A stretch of DNA of 23,423 nt from Branchiostoma floridae. Taxonomy: Eukaryota > Chordata > Leptocardii > Amphioxiformes > Branchiostomatidae. The notes beneath the pieces were generated by a model. That model did no database searches and had not been told where the DNA came from. It saw only the letters and a program-made list of their open reading frames with translations. Below are positions 1 through 12,300 of the stretch, piece by piece; the stretch's first letter is position 1; the number at the start of each line of letters is the position of its first letter. The stretch spans positions 11,956,650 through 11,980,072 of the forward strand of contig NC_049980.1 of the NCBI RefSeq assembly GCF_000003815.2, written 5' to 3'. A program made the translations under genes and the position numbers.

Positions 1-376
1 ACATGTTTAAAGCCAGCATAACGAGGCTTGATGGGCCCTCTAGTGTGACTACTAGGAATAGCATCTCAAAGCACTGTGACTTCTTCCTGCATAGGTTACC
101 CTTGTTAACCAAAGTTTTAGTTCAACCATGCTGGCAAAATATGTCATTTTTCCCAAGTCAACACATCTAGTAAGGAAAGCTTATCATATGTTTAGGTGTT
201 GTTCCAATTCATAATTTTTGTCGATACCAGTATTCCCAACTTTTACAAGAACATCTATATATATATTAAAGTACCCGATTACAATAATACATGATCCTGT
301 AACTTTGTCGTTAGTCTTGTTATTGTACTGTTTGGTCTTTCTAATAAGTTAAAGTAAATGCTTTTATTTTCCCTAG
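1..376 (+). other. SYCP2: Intron of SYCP2 (5' part outside the window)
   Basis: This is AT-rich non-coding sequence ending in TTTTATTTTCCCTAG before exon 1 of the window. The upstream exon must end in phase 1. I found no donor with a plausible coding stretch here, so I read the whole segment as intron. It includes a short TA run near 255-268. Confidence 0.7.
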
Positions 377-3300
377 GGAGGAGAGCAATGTTGACTGTTT
401 TGGCCATTCCCCTGGCCAAGTTTGTGTGTGAGATCAAGGCGGATTTTGGCCTGAGACTCGAGGTACATCAAACTGTATAATGAGTTGTATTCTGCTGTTC
501 AAAACTGTTCTCCATTGTAATCTGAAGTGATTCATGTCTTCATCAAAGGTTGTTGGACTCAAAATCTCACATGCTTGTGCTTGGCAGACTCCTTTCTATT
601 GTTCTTACATGCGAGAAGTCTTTTGAAAAATACCATTCACACAATGTAAAATATGGAAGTAGAAGAAATTTTGAAACTTACAAGAGTTTTTTGAGAAGTT
701 TCAAATGAGTTACCAGATAAGTCCTAGAAATAAACACACTGAGCTTGAATTGATGAAAACTTTTTAAAAATTTATGGATGTAATCATTTTTTTTATTTGT
801 ATGTTTGTTTGTAGGCAGGTAGAACTCTCAATGTCCTTCTCCAAGGTATCACATCTACTATCAGGCATGAATACAAGGCCTCTCCAGGGATGAAGGCTGT
901 GATGTGAGTATCTTGGCTCGTACTCAGTAGTGTATTGTTTGTTTGACAGTAGTGTATTGTTTGTTTGACTTGTCTGTGAATACAATGATTCATGTGAAGT
1001 CTTTAGTACATACTGTAATTTGAAATAGAATTGTTCCAGTTGTTTTCAAGTGTGCATTGAATGTACATGTACAGACATGGGCTTTGCCGGTTGTGCATCT
1101 TCTTTACTTATGGACTCTATGACACCTGTGTTGATACTATATGCATGTTGAGGTCTGCTTCTTAATTGAGAAAAGGGGATCTTCCTTTTGTGTCTTCTTG
1201 CCTCCCCTATGATAAACAAGGGATCGGCAAATTGGACATAATGACATTCCACTCAGATTTTCGTGCTTCACTCCAGTGCAACAAAGCATTGAGATGAATT
1301 CAGTCCTGATCTGACTGAGCAATGGTTTACAGTGCTATACATTGCTCCATGGAATATCAATAGAGCAATATATAGCCTTGTTTACCATTGCACATAGCTA
1401 CTGGTATTAAACAGTGCAATCTGTTGCTCTATCAATGATGCCCGCATGAGTTTTGAAATCCCATGACAACAGTACTAAATGTAAAGCTGTTTTGAGAAGT
1501 TTCCAGATGTGTGTAAAAAGTATTTGGCAGGGGGAGTTTAAGCTTCTCCCTGCTAGCTAACAACACCATAACCAATCCAGTATGAAGATCTTCACCAAAC
1601 AGCTACTTCAGTATGATAGATCTTAATGCATTTGATGATGATTATAGTACATGTAGTTGACAATAGCTACACTTTTGATTACTAGTAGCACTGTAGATGA
1701 TGAAATGATTACTGAGACATATTACATGCCTTGGTTTAATGATCAACTAATCAAATCAATCCTGCAAGCAACAAAGTTTGTTTTTTCTCTGAATGGTGTC
1801 TGTATATCATATACTCTGATGACTTCAAATGGATGTAGTTTTTTTTAAGTGCTACTAGAAATAAAAAGAAAGCTTTGCCCATTGTTTTCCTTTCTTAAGG
1901 TTCTTGTTTTCAAGACAGGAAATCCAACAAAGCTGCAGCAAGCCTGCTTAAAGAAAGACAACAACTAACACAGCCATGATGCAGCAAATCTGGTCTCAAA
2001 GCATGAAACCTTGCTTGTCTTTGCCTCCCTGCCCTTTACCAGCCTGTGATCCCCTGTAATCCCCCAAACAGGCAATATCTGGAGTCATTGGCCTGTGTGA
2101 TCTGGGGAATGATGAGGTTAATCCATAGCTTACGAGATAACGTCTTACATCAGAATGCCATCACTTACTGAAAATCCCATTAATATCTTCACTTATAAGA
2201 TAGAAAAAAAAGCAGTAATCCACTGAACCAACATGCTTCAGTCAGGAATGCAGTTTGGAGTGAACCATTTGCAAAGGTTGATGTTTTATTATTTTACAGC
2301 TTCATGGGAATGTGCCAAAGTCAGATTAGCTGTGTTAACTTTTATATACCTGATCATTACCAACAGATGTAATATTCAGAATGCATGACATTGATGAACT
2401 TTCTTTTTTCAATAATTATCAAAAGGGGAAATGAAATGTACCTGCTATCCAAGTTTGGAGTCCTTTCAACCTTGATATTACCTTGTCCTGGCAACCTACT
2501 TTAAACTGACCTCCACATGCCTACATTACATCCTACCAGAGAAGCTTTTCAAGAGTATTTAGTTTATAGTATGTAGATCCTTAACATTTTATTACTTGTC
2601 AATCTCAACAATTATGATTTACCAAAAAGAGTGTCCAGATAGATGAATTTCCTGAACCATTTAACTAACTGGTCAGGACAAATAGTTTACAGGACAAAAC
2701 TGATCTGTCACTCTGGATGGCACATCTGTTTCCACACCTGTCTCACCCGTTCAACATTCTTANNNNNNNNNNNNNNNNNNNNNNNNNNNNNNNNNNNNNN
2801 NNNNNNNNNNNNNNNNNNNNNNNNNNNNNNNNNNNNNNNNNNNNNNNNNNNNNNNNNNNNNNGGCTTAGCTCATCTGTGAAAACATGATAGGACCTTTAA
2901 TCCCTGTTTGTAGGGTTTCACACGTGCCATACAAAGATAAGAGCTCGTTAAACCAAAACACGGGATGTTTATCACGCATCTGTGTACAGAATCAGGCTTA
3001 GAGGGCTAAACAAACAAGAAACGTATTGGTACATCATGTAGTCTTTGCACAGCTCACAAGTAAAGAAAAGTACAAGGTAATCTCTCAGTAACCATATCAT
3101 GATGTAAAGAGCTTGTGCTCTCAAAGCTTTTCAGCAAACTGAGCTTAACATTACACTGACAACATCTGTCACTTTCAGTAGAAATCTTCTTTACGGACTT
3201 TTTTCAAAAATCTTGCTCAGTGAAATAGATTAGATCAACTTAGTATATATATGGTATGTACATCTGATGTAAATGACATTTTGCTCAGTCTTCTTTGTCT

Positions 3301-6300
3301 GATTGAACTGCTGTTCTATCATCAATTTATACCCATATGTGTGTGTCAGCCAATATTCCAAAATCCACTAATGAAGGAATGCCCAAAGATAGCTAGGTAT
3401 TCCACTACACATGTACGGGGTAAATCCTTACAAAACCCAAGCTTCTGTTCTGAGTACTGACTCCAGTGCGCATCTAGGCCAATGTCCTTTGGTAAACTTT
3501 AGTGATTGCTCATGTCATGTTTTCACCCCCTTATTTGTTATCTTTTGGCTTAACTTTCCCCTCGCATCACCATGCGTCTTTTTCATCCCCTGACAGAAGC
3601 TAACAGATGCCTGTCATGACCATGACAGCTTACTCTCTGCTCTCCTTCTTTTGTAGGAAGAACCTAGCGACACTCATCCAGGGTGCAGGAGGTAAGACGT
3701 GTGATGGATTAGGCACTTGCAATATCATTGCTTGTTTGAGGAAACTCGTTCGACAATGTTGAAGTCCAAAATACGTGATGAGTGTGCAGTTGATGCACTC
3801 AGTACTGTTAAAAATATGACATCATTTTCCAGACAAAAATCGTGGGAAACATTTGCATCATAATTGAGGAAAGTATATATATTTATGAAATAGTATTATG
3901 TTACTTCCCTGGTTGAAAACATGACTACACCAGTATCTGAAAGAGAAAGGCTTACTAGTTTAATTTGTTTATTGATGTGTTTTGTTGTTAAATGTACCAA
4001 AGTGGGCTTCACATGTCAAAGGCTTTCTTTCATGCTAATGTTTATTATCTCATAGTTATAAAATTTCATAGTATGATTTAATGTCAATTTAAAATATCCA
4101 AGACTTTTTTGGGGATCATATTGCAATTTATGATGAAACCACGTTCCACCATACTATTGACTTGACTCTGCCATTGTTCCTTACTTTGTTGTGTTATGTT
4201 AAGCCATCTCTTAAGCCATCCTCTCCTGCAGTTTTATGGTTAAGGAAGATTATGGTGGATGATGGACACATGAATCCAGTATTCGTTCAGCTAGCAGAAA
4301 TAAGGGAAGATTAGGGAAAGCGAGGATAAAATGGATTTGCAGGGGATATTGTAGAATGTATTTAGAACAGAAGAAAGGAGAAAGGATACATGAATGCCTT
4401 ATTTTCAATTTCATAAACCTAACACAGACAATCCACATTTTTTGGTTGAGGACAAAGATAACAACCCTAACCTTCATTTTTAAGAGACTTTTATGGGATA
4501 TTAGACAACAATCTAGGCCACAAAGAACACAAAATACAAACAGATGAATATGACAATGAATATCCATATCACTTACAGAAATACCATAACTGAAAACAGC
4601 ATTACATACTTCTATGATCATGTCTATATGCTGTTAAAAATATGAAAGAATATACAAGATTGTCGCATTTTCCCATTTCCAAATGTTTTTATCTGTAGAT
4701 TTTGAGCTCCAGATCACGACCCTTGAGGCCCTATTCCGCATGACGAGCAGGGCAGACCGAGAAACCGTAGCCAGGGAGTGGTTCCCAGATCCAGCTGTCA
4801 ACAGTGCCATGCTTCATATCAGGGACTCTGATTTTGAAACTGTGAGATTTTATATGTTTTGATTACTTAATGTAGACACCATTGGACTCAGAAAGCAAAA
4901 TGCATTATGATCAAATGTCTTGTTAGGTATATGACTGTTAGTGCATGTACAATATATAGAAATACTTTTAATTGTATCATAGATAACCATAACTTTTCTG
5001 TACGGTAATATTTCAGTAAATGATGCTTTCATATTCTCGTCCAGGATTGCCGTAAATTCCTGAATGTGCTAAACAAGTCCCTGGGAGCAAAGAGAAGGTA
5101 CATTTTATAATGCTTAATGTTTGCTACTCAGTCAATTTAATCGTATGTCTTTTACCTCATACATGAACACTCATTTCTGAGAGCTCATTGAATGTCAAAG
5201 ATAGTGCATGCCATTGAAAATCTGTAAATAAATGCTTTTCTTTGCAGTGTATTTTCCTTCCCATGCCATGGGGCCTACTTAGGGACTGAAAAGGTATCAC
5301 TGTTGCTCTAGGAGTAGGCTCATTTTGGTTCAGGTTCCTAATTAGGATTACTTTGAAGACAGTCTTATATGTTTGTGAAATCGTTCCTTTACTGTCTATA
5401 ACTTCATTTACTGAACTAGGTATTTGATACACTTTGATCATGTTAACCACGTTAATAGGACTTCATTGTTCAGGATTTTCAACTGTTCTTGCCAAAACAT
5501 CCTTAATCAGCCTTTTTTTCACTGCTGTTTCCTATCGCAAGACTGTAATTCTATTGCAATGATTCCTTCTAGCTTCAGCAACCTACAGATGAGAACCTGA
5601 CTGACTTTTGGGTGGACTTCAACACCTCAAGCCACAGTATTTCCCTCTTTGTGGTGGACAAGAACAATGTAGACCAGGTATACTGCAGACACACTAACTC
5701 TGTTGTTGCTCGTACTGTCATAGTATTCCTCTGTTGTAACATATACATCCATTAGCTTTCACTGCACTGTATGTAAAGCAGGTTTAAATTGTGAAGTTTT
5801 GAAGTATGTGCCATGTGCCTGTAAAACTGATGTAATATGCTAAAGGGCAGTTATTCCAGCTATAAACAGAATATAGATACAAATACGATATTTGTATCAA
5901 GGAGGATTGTTGTGGTGCTGAATTAGAGTATTTCTATTTCAGGATGAAGCTGATGGTTGGGAGACAGTTGTCATCAAAGCCATGGATGTCAAATTCTACA
6001 TGCTCTCAGGTAGCCAAGATTATGTTCCCAACAAAATATGAGTGGCAAACCCGTATACTCTAAACTAATTAGATCACAATCTTGACAAGATACTGTACAA
6101 AGCAAATATGTTACAAATCAGGGTCTCAGAATGATGTATTGGTAAGAAATACATGGTCATGATGTGTACTAAAGTTGTATTTTATGTTAAGAACACGTGT
6201 TGTTGTTTAGCATGTCTGTCCATGGTGCTGAAATGCTGTTCCACCAACCTAGCATTGTTTTTTCTAGCAATGTCTTCATCAATCTTTCAAGGTCCAGTGT

Positions 6301-9300
6301 CACTTACTCTAAAGACTTGCTTTATAAGATCATGGAGGCTTCAAATCATTTGATATATATATTAGGTATTGAGTAGTCTCTATATAACACTTTATCAAAT
6401 GTGACCTTTTGTTCTTCTTATCACAGAGAGTATGGGTGGCATCAGGCTTGAGATGGTCCTACTAAAACCTGCTTGTGACATCTCCGAGGTCTGTTTAGAG
6501 TCCAACAGAGATAAAACTGCTATCTTGGTACTCAAGAAGAACTCAGACATCCCACGTGCCTTGGAACTCAGCCTGGGCAAGAACAAGCAACGGCAAAAGG
6601 TAAGTAAAAAGTTATCACAGTTACAAGTAGTTGTGCATATCATAGAAGATTAGGCAAACATTTTACCAGACTAAAAAGCAGCATATTTGGCATATATATC
6701 AATTAAATTAAATTAGAAATGAACTAAAAAAACTGCGTAACTGTGTAGTAGTATNNNNNNNNNNNNNNNNNNNNNNNNNNNNNNNNNNNNNNNNNNNNNN
6801 NNNNNNNNNNNNNNNNNNNNNNNNNNNNNNNNNNNNNNNNNNNNNNNNNNNNNNTAAAACAAAATACCCGGTGCTTTGTAAGACAACCATTGAACGTGTG
6901 ACTATAAGATATGCTTCAAGGTCTAACACTCAGTAAGTTGACTGCATATATTAGTTAAATCTGCCCTTCTGTGTGTTGTTTTGCCAGCCCCATGTATCCA
7001 TGGCAGGCACACCCGTGAGATTCAGCACCTATGCTGCAGCTGACAGCTCTGTGATGGAGGATGAGGAGACCCAATCACAGTCAGGGAAGGAACCTCCACA
7101 GCCACAAACAGCTCACAAGGATGTGAGTGCATTATTTTGTGGACGAACCAGTCTGTAATGATACTTTGTTATGTCATGTTTGGATTGCACAGAAGTGGCA
7201 ACACTGAGGTATGGATGTACAGAAGTCTGGATGTTCAGTAGTGCCCCCTAGTGATTGCATGTCAAACTGCATGTCTGATAAGCATGATAAGAGAAGAGTG
7301 ATGATATTGTACTTAGTCTAGTATTTCACTGATTCCAGGTTGTATAAATATCCCCTGCATTATTCTGAAGCATTACTGAATTTTTTCATGAAACCTCTAT
7401 GTTTCATTCATCAGCTCCCTGTACCCAGAACCAAAGTGTCTGTTCCTGCACAAACAATAAGAGTGGCCTCCCACATCGCATCTCCTGCACAGGTCCCAGG
7501 CTCTGCTGCAAAACCAGGTAATATACTCTTTTTAGATTTTCTCTTTAGAATGTATCGGTTTTGTCAGACAGATGCATTTTACAGTTATGAAAAATAGAAA
7601 AAAATATTGTTGCCATATCAATGCAGCTGCAGCTGTAGGGGTCATAATCTTTTATCAACTTTTCTGTTCAAATGCCACTGTTTCTTTTGTAAACATTCTT
7701 CTGCTAAAACTTTCCCTTTAAGCTACTTGATTGCTTTTTTTCTTCAATTCATCACAGTACTGTAATGTCTTTTTTCCAATCCTTTGCTACTTGTCAAGAG
7801 AGTGTATTGAATATTATATGGTTCTGCATAAGTACCACCAGGCCTGCTAGAAATATATGTCCACTGAAAAGACAAAATAAAGTATCAGAGAAGATACAGT
7901 AACAACATTTTGTAAAACATTTCAATCTGTTCCCTACAGCAGAAAAACACAAGACTGAAAGCCACTGCTCGGTGACTTCTTCTACCCCAAGAACTCCTTC
8001 AGGGAAGAACACTGGGGCTGTGCAGAAAAGGAAAGTCAAGACTCCACTGCAAATGGTGACTTCTGGTAGGAAAAACTATTTCTTTCACATGAATGAAACT
8101 TTATATGAAAGTGTATAAGTGTTCCATTTTAGGCCACTGTGTTCGCAAATTTCTCTTTATGCTGCTTTTGCTCTGTCCCTTGCACTTTTTTTGTGGTCAT
8201 TCAGTCCTCTTGCTTGCATCCTCCAGCCCAAGTGAGTTCCTCTCAGAAGCCTGGTGTGAAGGTTTCTGTACCGCTGACTTTCATCCGTCTGGGAAGCAGC
8301 CAGGAGAGGAGACAACAGGAAGAATCAGACAGACCTAAGACCAATGGTAAATGTTGTTTCTTACTCTACTTTCTCCATTCTTCTCCCTCTCAGTTTTATG
8401 GGAAAGCACTTTGATCAATTCAATGTGTCCGTTTTTGAAGTCCCACGTTGCTGTTTCATTTAATCTCTGCATGATTGTGATATTTAACTCTCTGACTATC
8501 ATTCACATATTTTAATGCTTTCACAACTTTAGATGATGTAGAGGAGGTTGTGCCCAGTTCCTGCCCGATGGAAGATAATGTGGCTATGCCAGACTCTCAG
8601 ATGTCCCATTCCAAGAGCTACGTGTAAGTTGTGCCCACCGTTTCCATATCCATTTGAGGACAAAGACTTTATCTTTAGATATTGGCACTAGCTAGTACAT
8701 CTATGAAATTTCTTAATTAGATTTTCTTCTTATCGTAGACCTGAAGCCATAAGAGATACTGCAGACTCCATTGAAGATGTAGACCCTGACCAGGCACTGT
8801 ACATCAAAGCCAGGCTCAGGTAACACAGTGTTAAATGTTATGTTGAAATCTTTTACAAAAAACAACATTTTTGGCTCCTGTACCCTCGTTTTACAACCAA
8901 ATGACCTAATTATTTGGTATAGGAGTGCCCTGCACATTTGGATTCAATAACACTTTTGGCATACAGTACAACAAAATGCATGATTTTGCAATTTTTTTCC
9001 ATTTTCTTTTTACCAAAACATGACACTTTTGGCTCCTGTCCACAGGTTTTATAACCAAATAACCTAAATTTTGGTACAGGGGTGCACTAGATATTCATTC
9101 AAATGACCCATGTATGATTTTTGGCATGAACTACTTCAAAAGTCTTTCAGGAGGTGTATTTTTGGCACTGGGGTGCACTGGAAGAGTCAATTCTTGCAGG
9201 GACGGGTTTGTAAGATTCATAAGTGTGATTAGTAGTTAGAAGTCATTTAAGCCGAAGTGCTCCATTTTTGCACATGGGTGATTTTGAAACAGTCTTTTGT

Positions 9301-12300
9301 TGCATGGGGAGAGAGATAGCTGAAATACGCTGTATTTGCTCTCAAGCAAATGTAGGCCTTTCTACTTATCATAAATGATAAAGAAATATCTTTATAAATG
9401 TTGAGTATGCTGTCTTCAGTAGAGAGAACATCTCTGTATAGCATTTCTTAAGTAGTTATAATTTGATATTTGAACGCTATCTGAGCAAGAAGAAGATTAA
9501 TCCAGTTAACCGTTAGGCAAGGTCTATTTCCATGAGGGAATTAGATTATCAACCCTGACAGACAATGTACATTGTAAGGATCTTGTTCTCTACCTCCAGG
9601 GCATCTGACAGCCCTGCCCTGAGCACAGTGACTGAGCGTACAGAGAGCAGCCGTGCCAGTACCCACTCTCCTCCTTCTGCCAAACAGAGGCCTTCCATCT
9701 CCATGGAGCCCATATCAGGTATGCACACGTCTAGTTTATAAAGTTTAGTAAACAAAACACAACTATAGATTACAAATGACTGCATGATTACAAATGACTG
9801 CTGGCTGGGCCATTACATGTATCTATATGCCAGACCATTGTAAAGTGTCTCAAATGCAAAGTTTCTTTTACTTTTAAACTAAGTTAGTGATTTATTTTGT
9901 TGAGGAAGTGATGTAAGGCTCATGCATATACATAATCTAAATAACATGTAAAAGTGCTAAAGAGACTCAGTGAAATAACAAGGGGTAAGATGCAAAATAT
10001 TCTATATTTTTCCAAACAGAAGAACAAAACTTTCTGGCAAAGAAAGACCAAGTCTCCAGACAGCAAAAAGACAAGGCAGCAAAACCTCCAAAGAAGAAGG
10101 CAAAGGTTGCTCATGAAGAAGTTCCATCAAGTCAGCAGTCTGAGGCTGTTAGGAGACGTCCCCGTAGAGCTGCAGCTCAGGCTGCCCTCAGTCAGCTTCA
10201 GCATCTCAGCCAAGATGTGGTCATTCCAGACTCACAGCCAATAGATCCTCTTCCAAAGCCTGTCAAGGGAAGGGCCATGGCTACTAAGGGTAAGAAAGGA
10301 AACTCATCAATGCCAGCAACCACCCAGAGGTCCCCGTATGATTTTGGTGAAGACAATGACATGGCACGAAGGACTGATGAGCTAGCCATGGATACAGTGA
10401 TCCCAGACTCACAGCCAAGCCAGCCACAAGAGAATTGTGGTGGCAGCAGAGGACAAGATGGAAAAGAAAAGAGCAAATGGGGCATGAAGAAATCGGAAGG
10501 ATCATCTTCCCATAAACAAGGTAAGCAGAAGACACAAAGTCAGAAGAAACAAGCACCAAGAGTAGCAGCGTCACCATTTTCACCCCTGTCCCAAGACTCT
10601 GCACTTGACTTTAAGATGAAACAGCTGGGACCTCCAGGAAGAAAAGTGATGAAAGAGAAGAGTGATTGGGATGATTTTGGATCACCAAGGTCTATTGAGT
10701 CAATGGACTCCTCCATCTATGATTTCAAAGATGATGATCAATCCTCATTCCAGCCTAGCGGAAAACAATCCTCCAGAGCTAAATCTCAGAAGAATGCACC
10801 TAAAGGGAAGGCAACCCAAAAGCCGAAACCTAGAGTCCCGGGCAAGAAAAAGGGGCAGAGTGATGGCAACAGCAGCTGTGGTGCAATCTTGAAATTCTTC
10901 ACTTCAAGGAACAAGAAGACACTGCAGGGATCATCATCACAGGATGATTCTACTGAAGACATAAACACCACAACTGCCACAAGTGATTCTGATGATAAGA
11001 GAGAGGCTTCACCAAAAGGATGGGAGAAGATAGGGTCTGGCGCAAAAGAAGGGAAGACAGGGATGAAGGTGACAGCAAGTACAAGAGGAGAGAGTCATCT
11101 GAAAATAAACTACATGAATGAGAACTTTGGTTTTGATTTTGAAGAAGATGAACAGCCGATAACATCACAGAAGGTCAAAAAGGATGAAAACAAAGAAAGC
11201 AAGCACTATTCTGCAGGGCTGTCTGATAGTGATGCACCGCTGAAAAAGAAACCTCGCAAAAGGGCAACTGGAGAAGAGTCAAGCTCAAGAAACAAAGGAC
11301 CACTAACTGATACTACAAATACCACTGCAAAGCCAAAGAAAGCAATGATGGGAAGTACCAAGAACAATGGAGGAAAAGCTGAAAGACCAATGAGCAAAGG
11401 AGGTGCAAAGTGGAAAGGTGTGATTGAGACACAAGATACAGAGGAAGACACGTCCGATGCAGAGTTGATGCGAGAGGCAGACGTCCCTTCACCAATGGTG
11501 ACCGGGTTCTTCCCATCCCCTCCAGAGGAAGATAAAAATGAAGAAAGAGAAGACAAAGATGACAGAAAGGAGACTACAAGTCACATCTCCTTCAGCAAAG
11601 AGTCATTCTATGGCTCCAAATCTCACAAAAAGCAGAAACTGCCATCATCAGCAGGCACGTCAAATCGCAGCAAAGTTTCTGATGCAAAGAAAGCCCAGCA
11701 AGAGAAGGAGGAGATGTTGGCAAAGGTGACAAAGCTAGCAGAAAAGTACACCAAAAGGATGCAGGAGAAAGAGGAGGCTCGAGCTCAACAGCCAACTGAC
11801 AGTGTTCACATTGAAGAGTACCAAAGCCAACCTGTGGAGGAGATGAGCCCCTCATTGGAGTCAGATGATGATGATGAGAGTCACACACACTCAGTAAGGT
11901 ACAGATGTGCAAGGTACATGTGAGCCATCATGCATTCCTCTGGCACTTAACGTGCATTGGAAACTGCTGTTGACAGTTAAGTAATACTCGGGATTATCAT
12001 GTATACATGTATTTGAACGATTAACATCTCCATGTTATATAAATGAGTACTTCATCAGTTAGATGAAAGATGTAGGTTTTTATTTCATAAACCTTTGGCA
12101 CTTACTTTCAGAGTCTTGTCCAGAAATCAAGCAGCAAAGCTAAGCCTCGCAGTTCAAGGGTGAGTAAAGCATTAAGTACCTATTTACTCTTCTCATATCA
12201 ACCAAAGGTATTCTGATAGCTCTAACAAAGCGCCGCTGACTATGAATCTTGAAATACTGCAGTGTTTTTTTCTGTGACATCTCACCACAAATTCCAGAAA

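Larger units (their letters stand above)
904..3656 (+). other. SYCP2: Largest SYCP2 intron (2.75 kb), with repeats and an assembly gap
   Basis: The intron starts at a consensus GTGAGT and ends with TTCTTTTGTAG. It contains a perfect 2 x 22-bp tandem repeat, a 30-bp-arm inverted repeat (1319-1391) and a 100-N gap. Human SYCP2 is collinear across this junction, so no coding exon is expected. The open frames inside (e.g. 1657-1848, 3251-3460) are AT-driven and unlike protein. Confidence 0.75.
377..6599 (+). other. SYCP2: SYCP2 exons 1-9: folded N-terminal region (ARM-like then Spt16M-like)
   Basis: Nine exons encode about 265 residues of the globular N-terminal region. Exons 1-3 (377-462, 815-903, 3657-3691) give amphipathic helices that align with the human segment around residues 150-215. 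Exon 4 (4699-4841) holds the best-conserved block: FELQITTLEALFRMTS, REWF and IRDSDFET. Exons 5-6 give DCRKFLNVLNKSLGAKR and VFSFPCHGAYL. Exons 7-8 (5573-5677, 5943-6009) give LQQPTDENLTDFWVDFN and a strand-rich stretch ending at KFYMLS, where the Spt16M-like (PH-like) subdomain begins. Exon 9 (6427-6599) continues it with MGGIRLEMVLLK and KTAILVLKK. In vertebrates this region binds axis or centromere partners. The subdomain names are from published SYCP2 structures; the alignment is from memory. Confidence 0.88.

Noticed and set aside
241-300. TA-rich runs (ATATATATAT) taken as TATA boxes.
   Set aside because: They lie within an intron of a gene whose 5' end is outside the window and have no start site nearby.
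2643-2888. Open frame crossing the first N gap.
   Set aside because: It is open only because the Ns are translated as X; it lies within an intron.
4250-4621. 123-codon open frame on the minus strand inside SYCP2 intron 3.
   Set aside because: Composition is Cys/Phe/Leu-rich as from AT-rich reverse-strand reading, with no domain, splice sites or neighbours in support.
10198-11912. Several minus-strand open frames opposite SYCP2 exon 17 (Ser/Leu/Phe-rich).
   Set aside because: They are mirror frames of the Lys/Ser-rich coding exon and show only its complementary composition.
11894-11923. Read-through of exon 17 to the TGA at 11921-11923 as an alternative C-terminus.
   Set aside because: A consensus GTAAGG at 11894 joins in phase to a conserved downstream protein; read-through would lose the coiled coil. 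It could still exist as a minor isoform.
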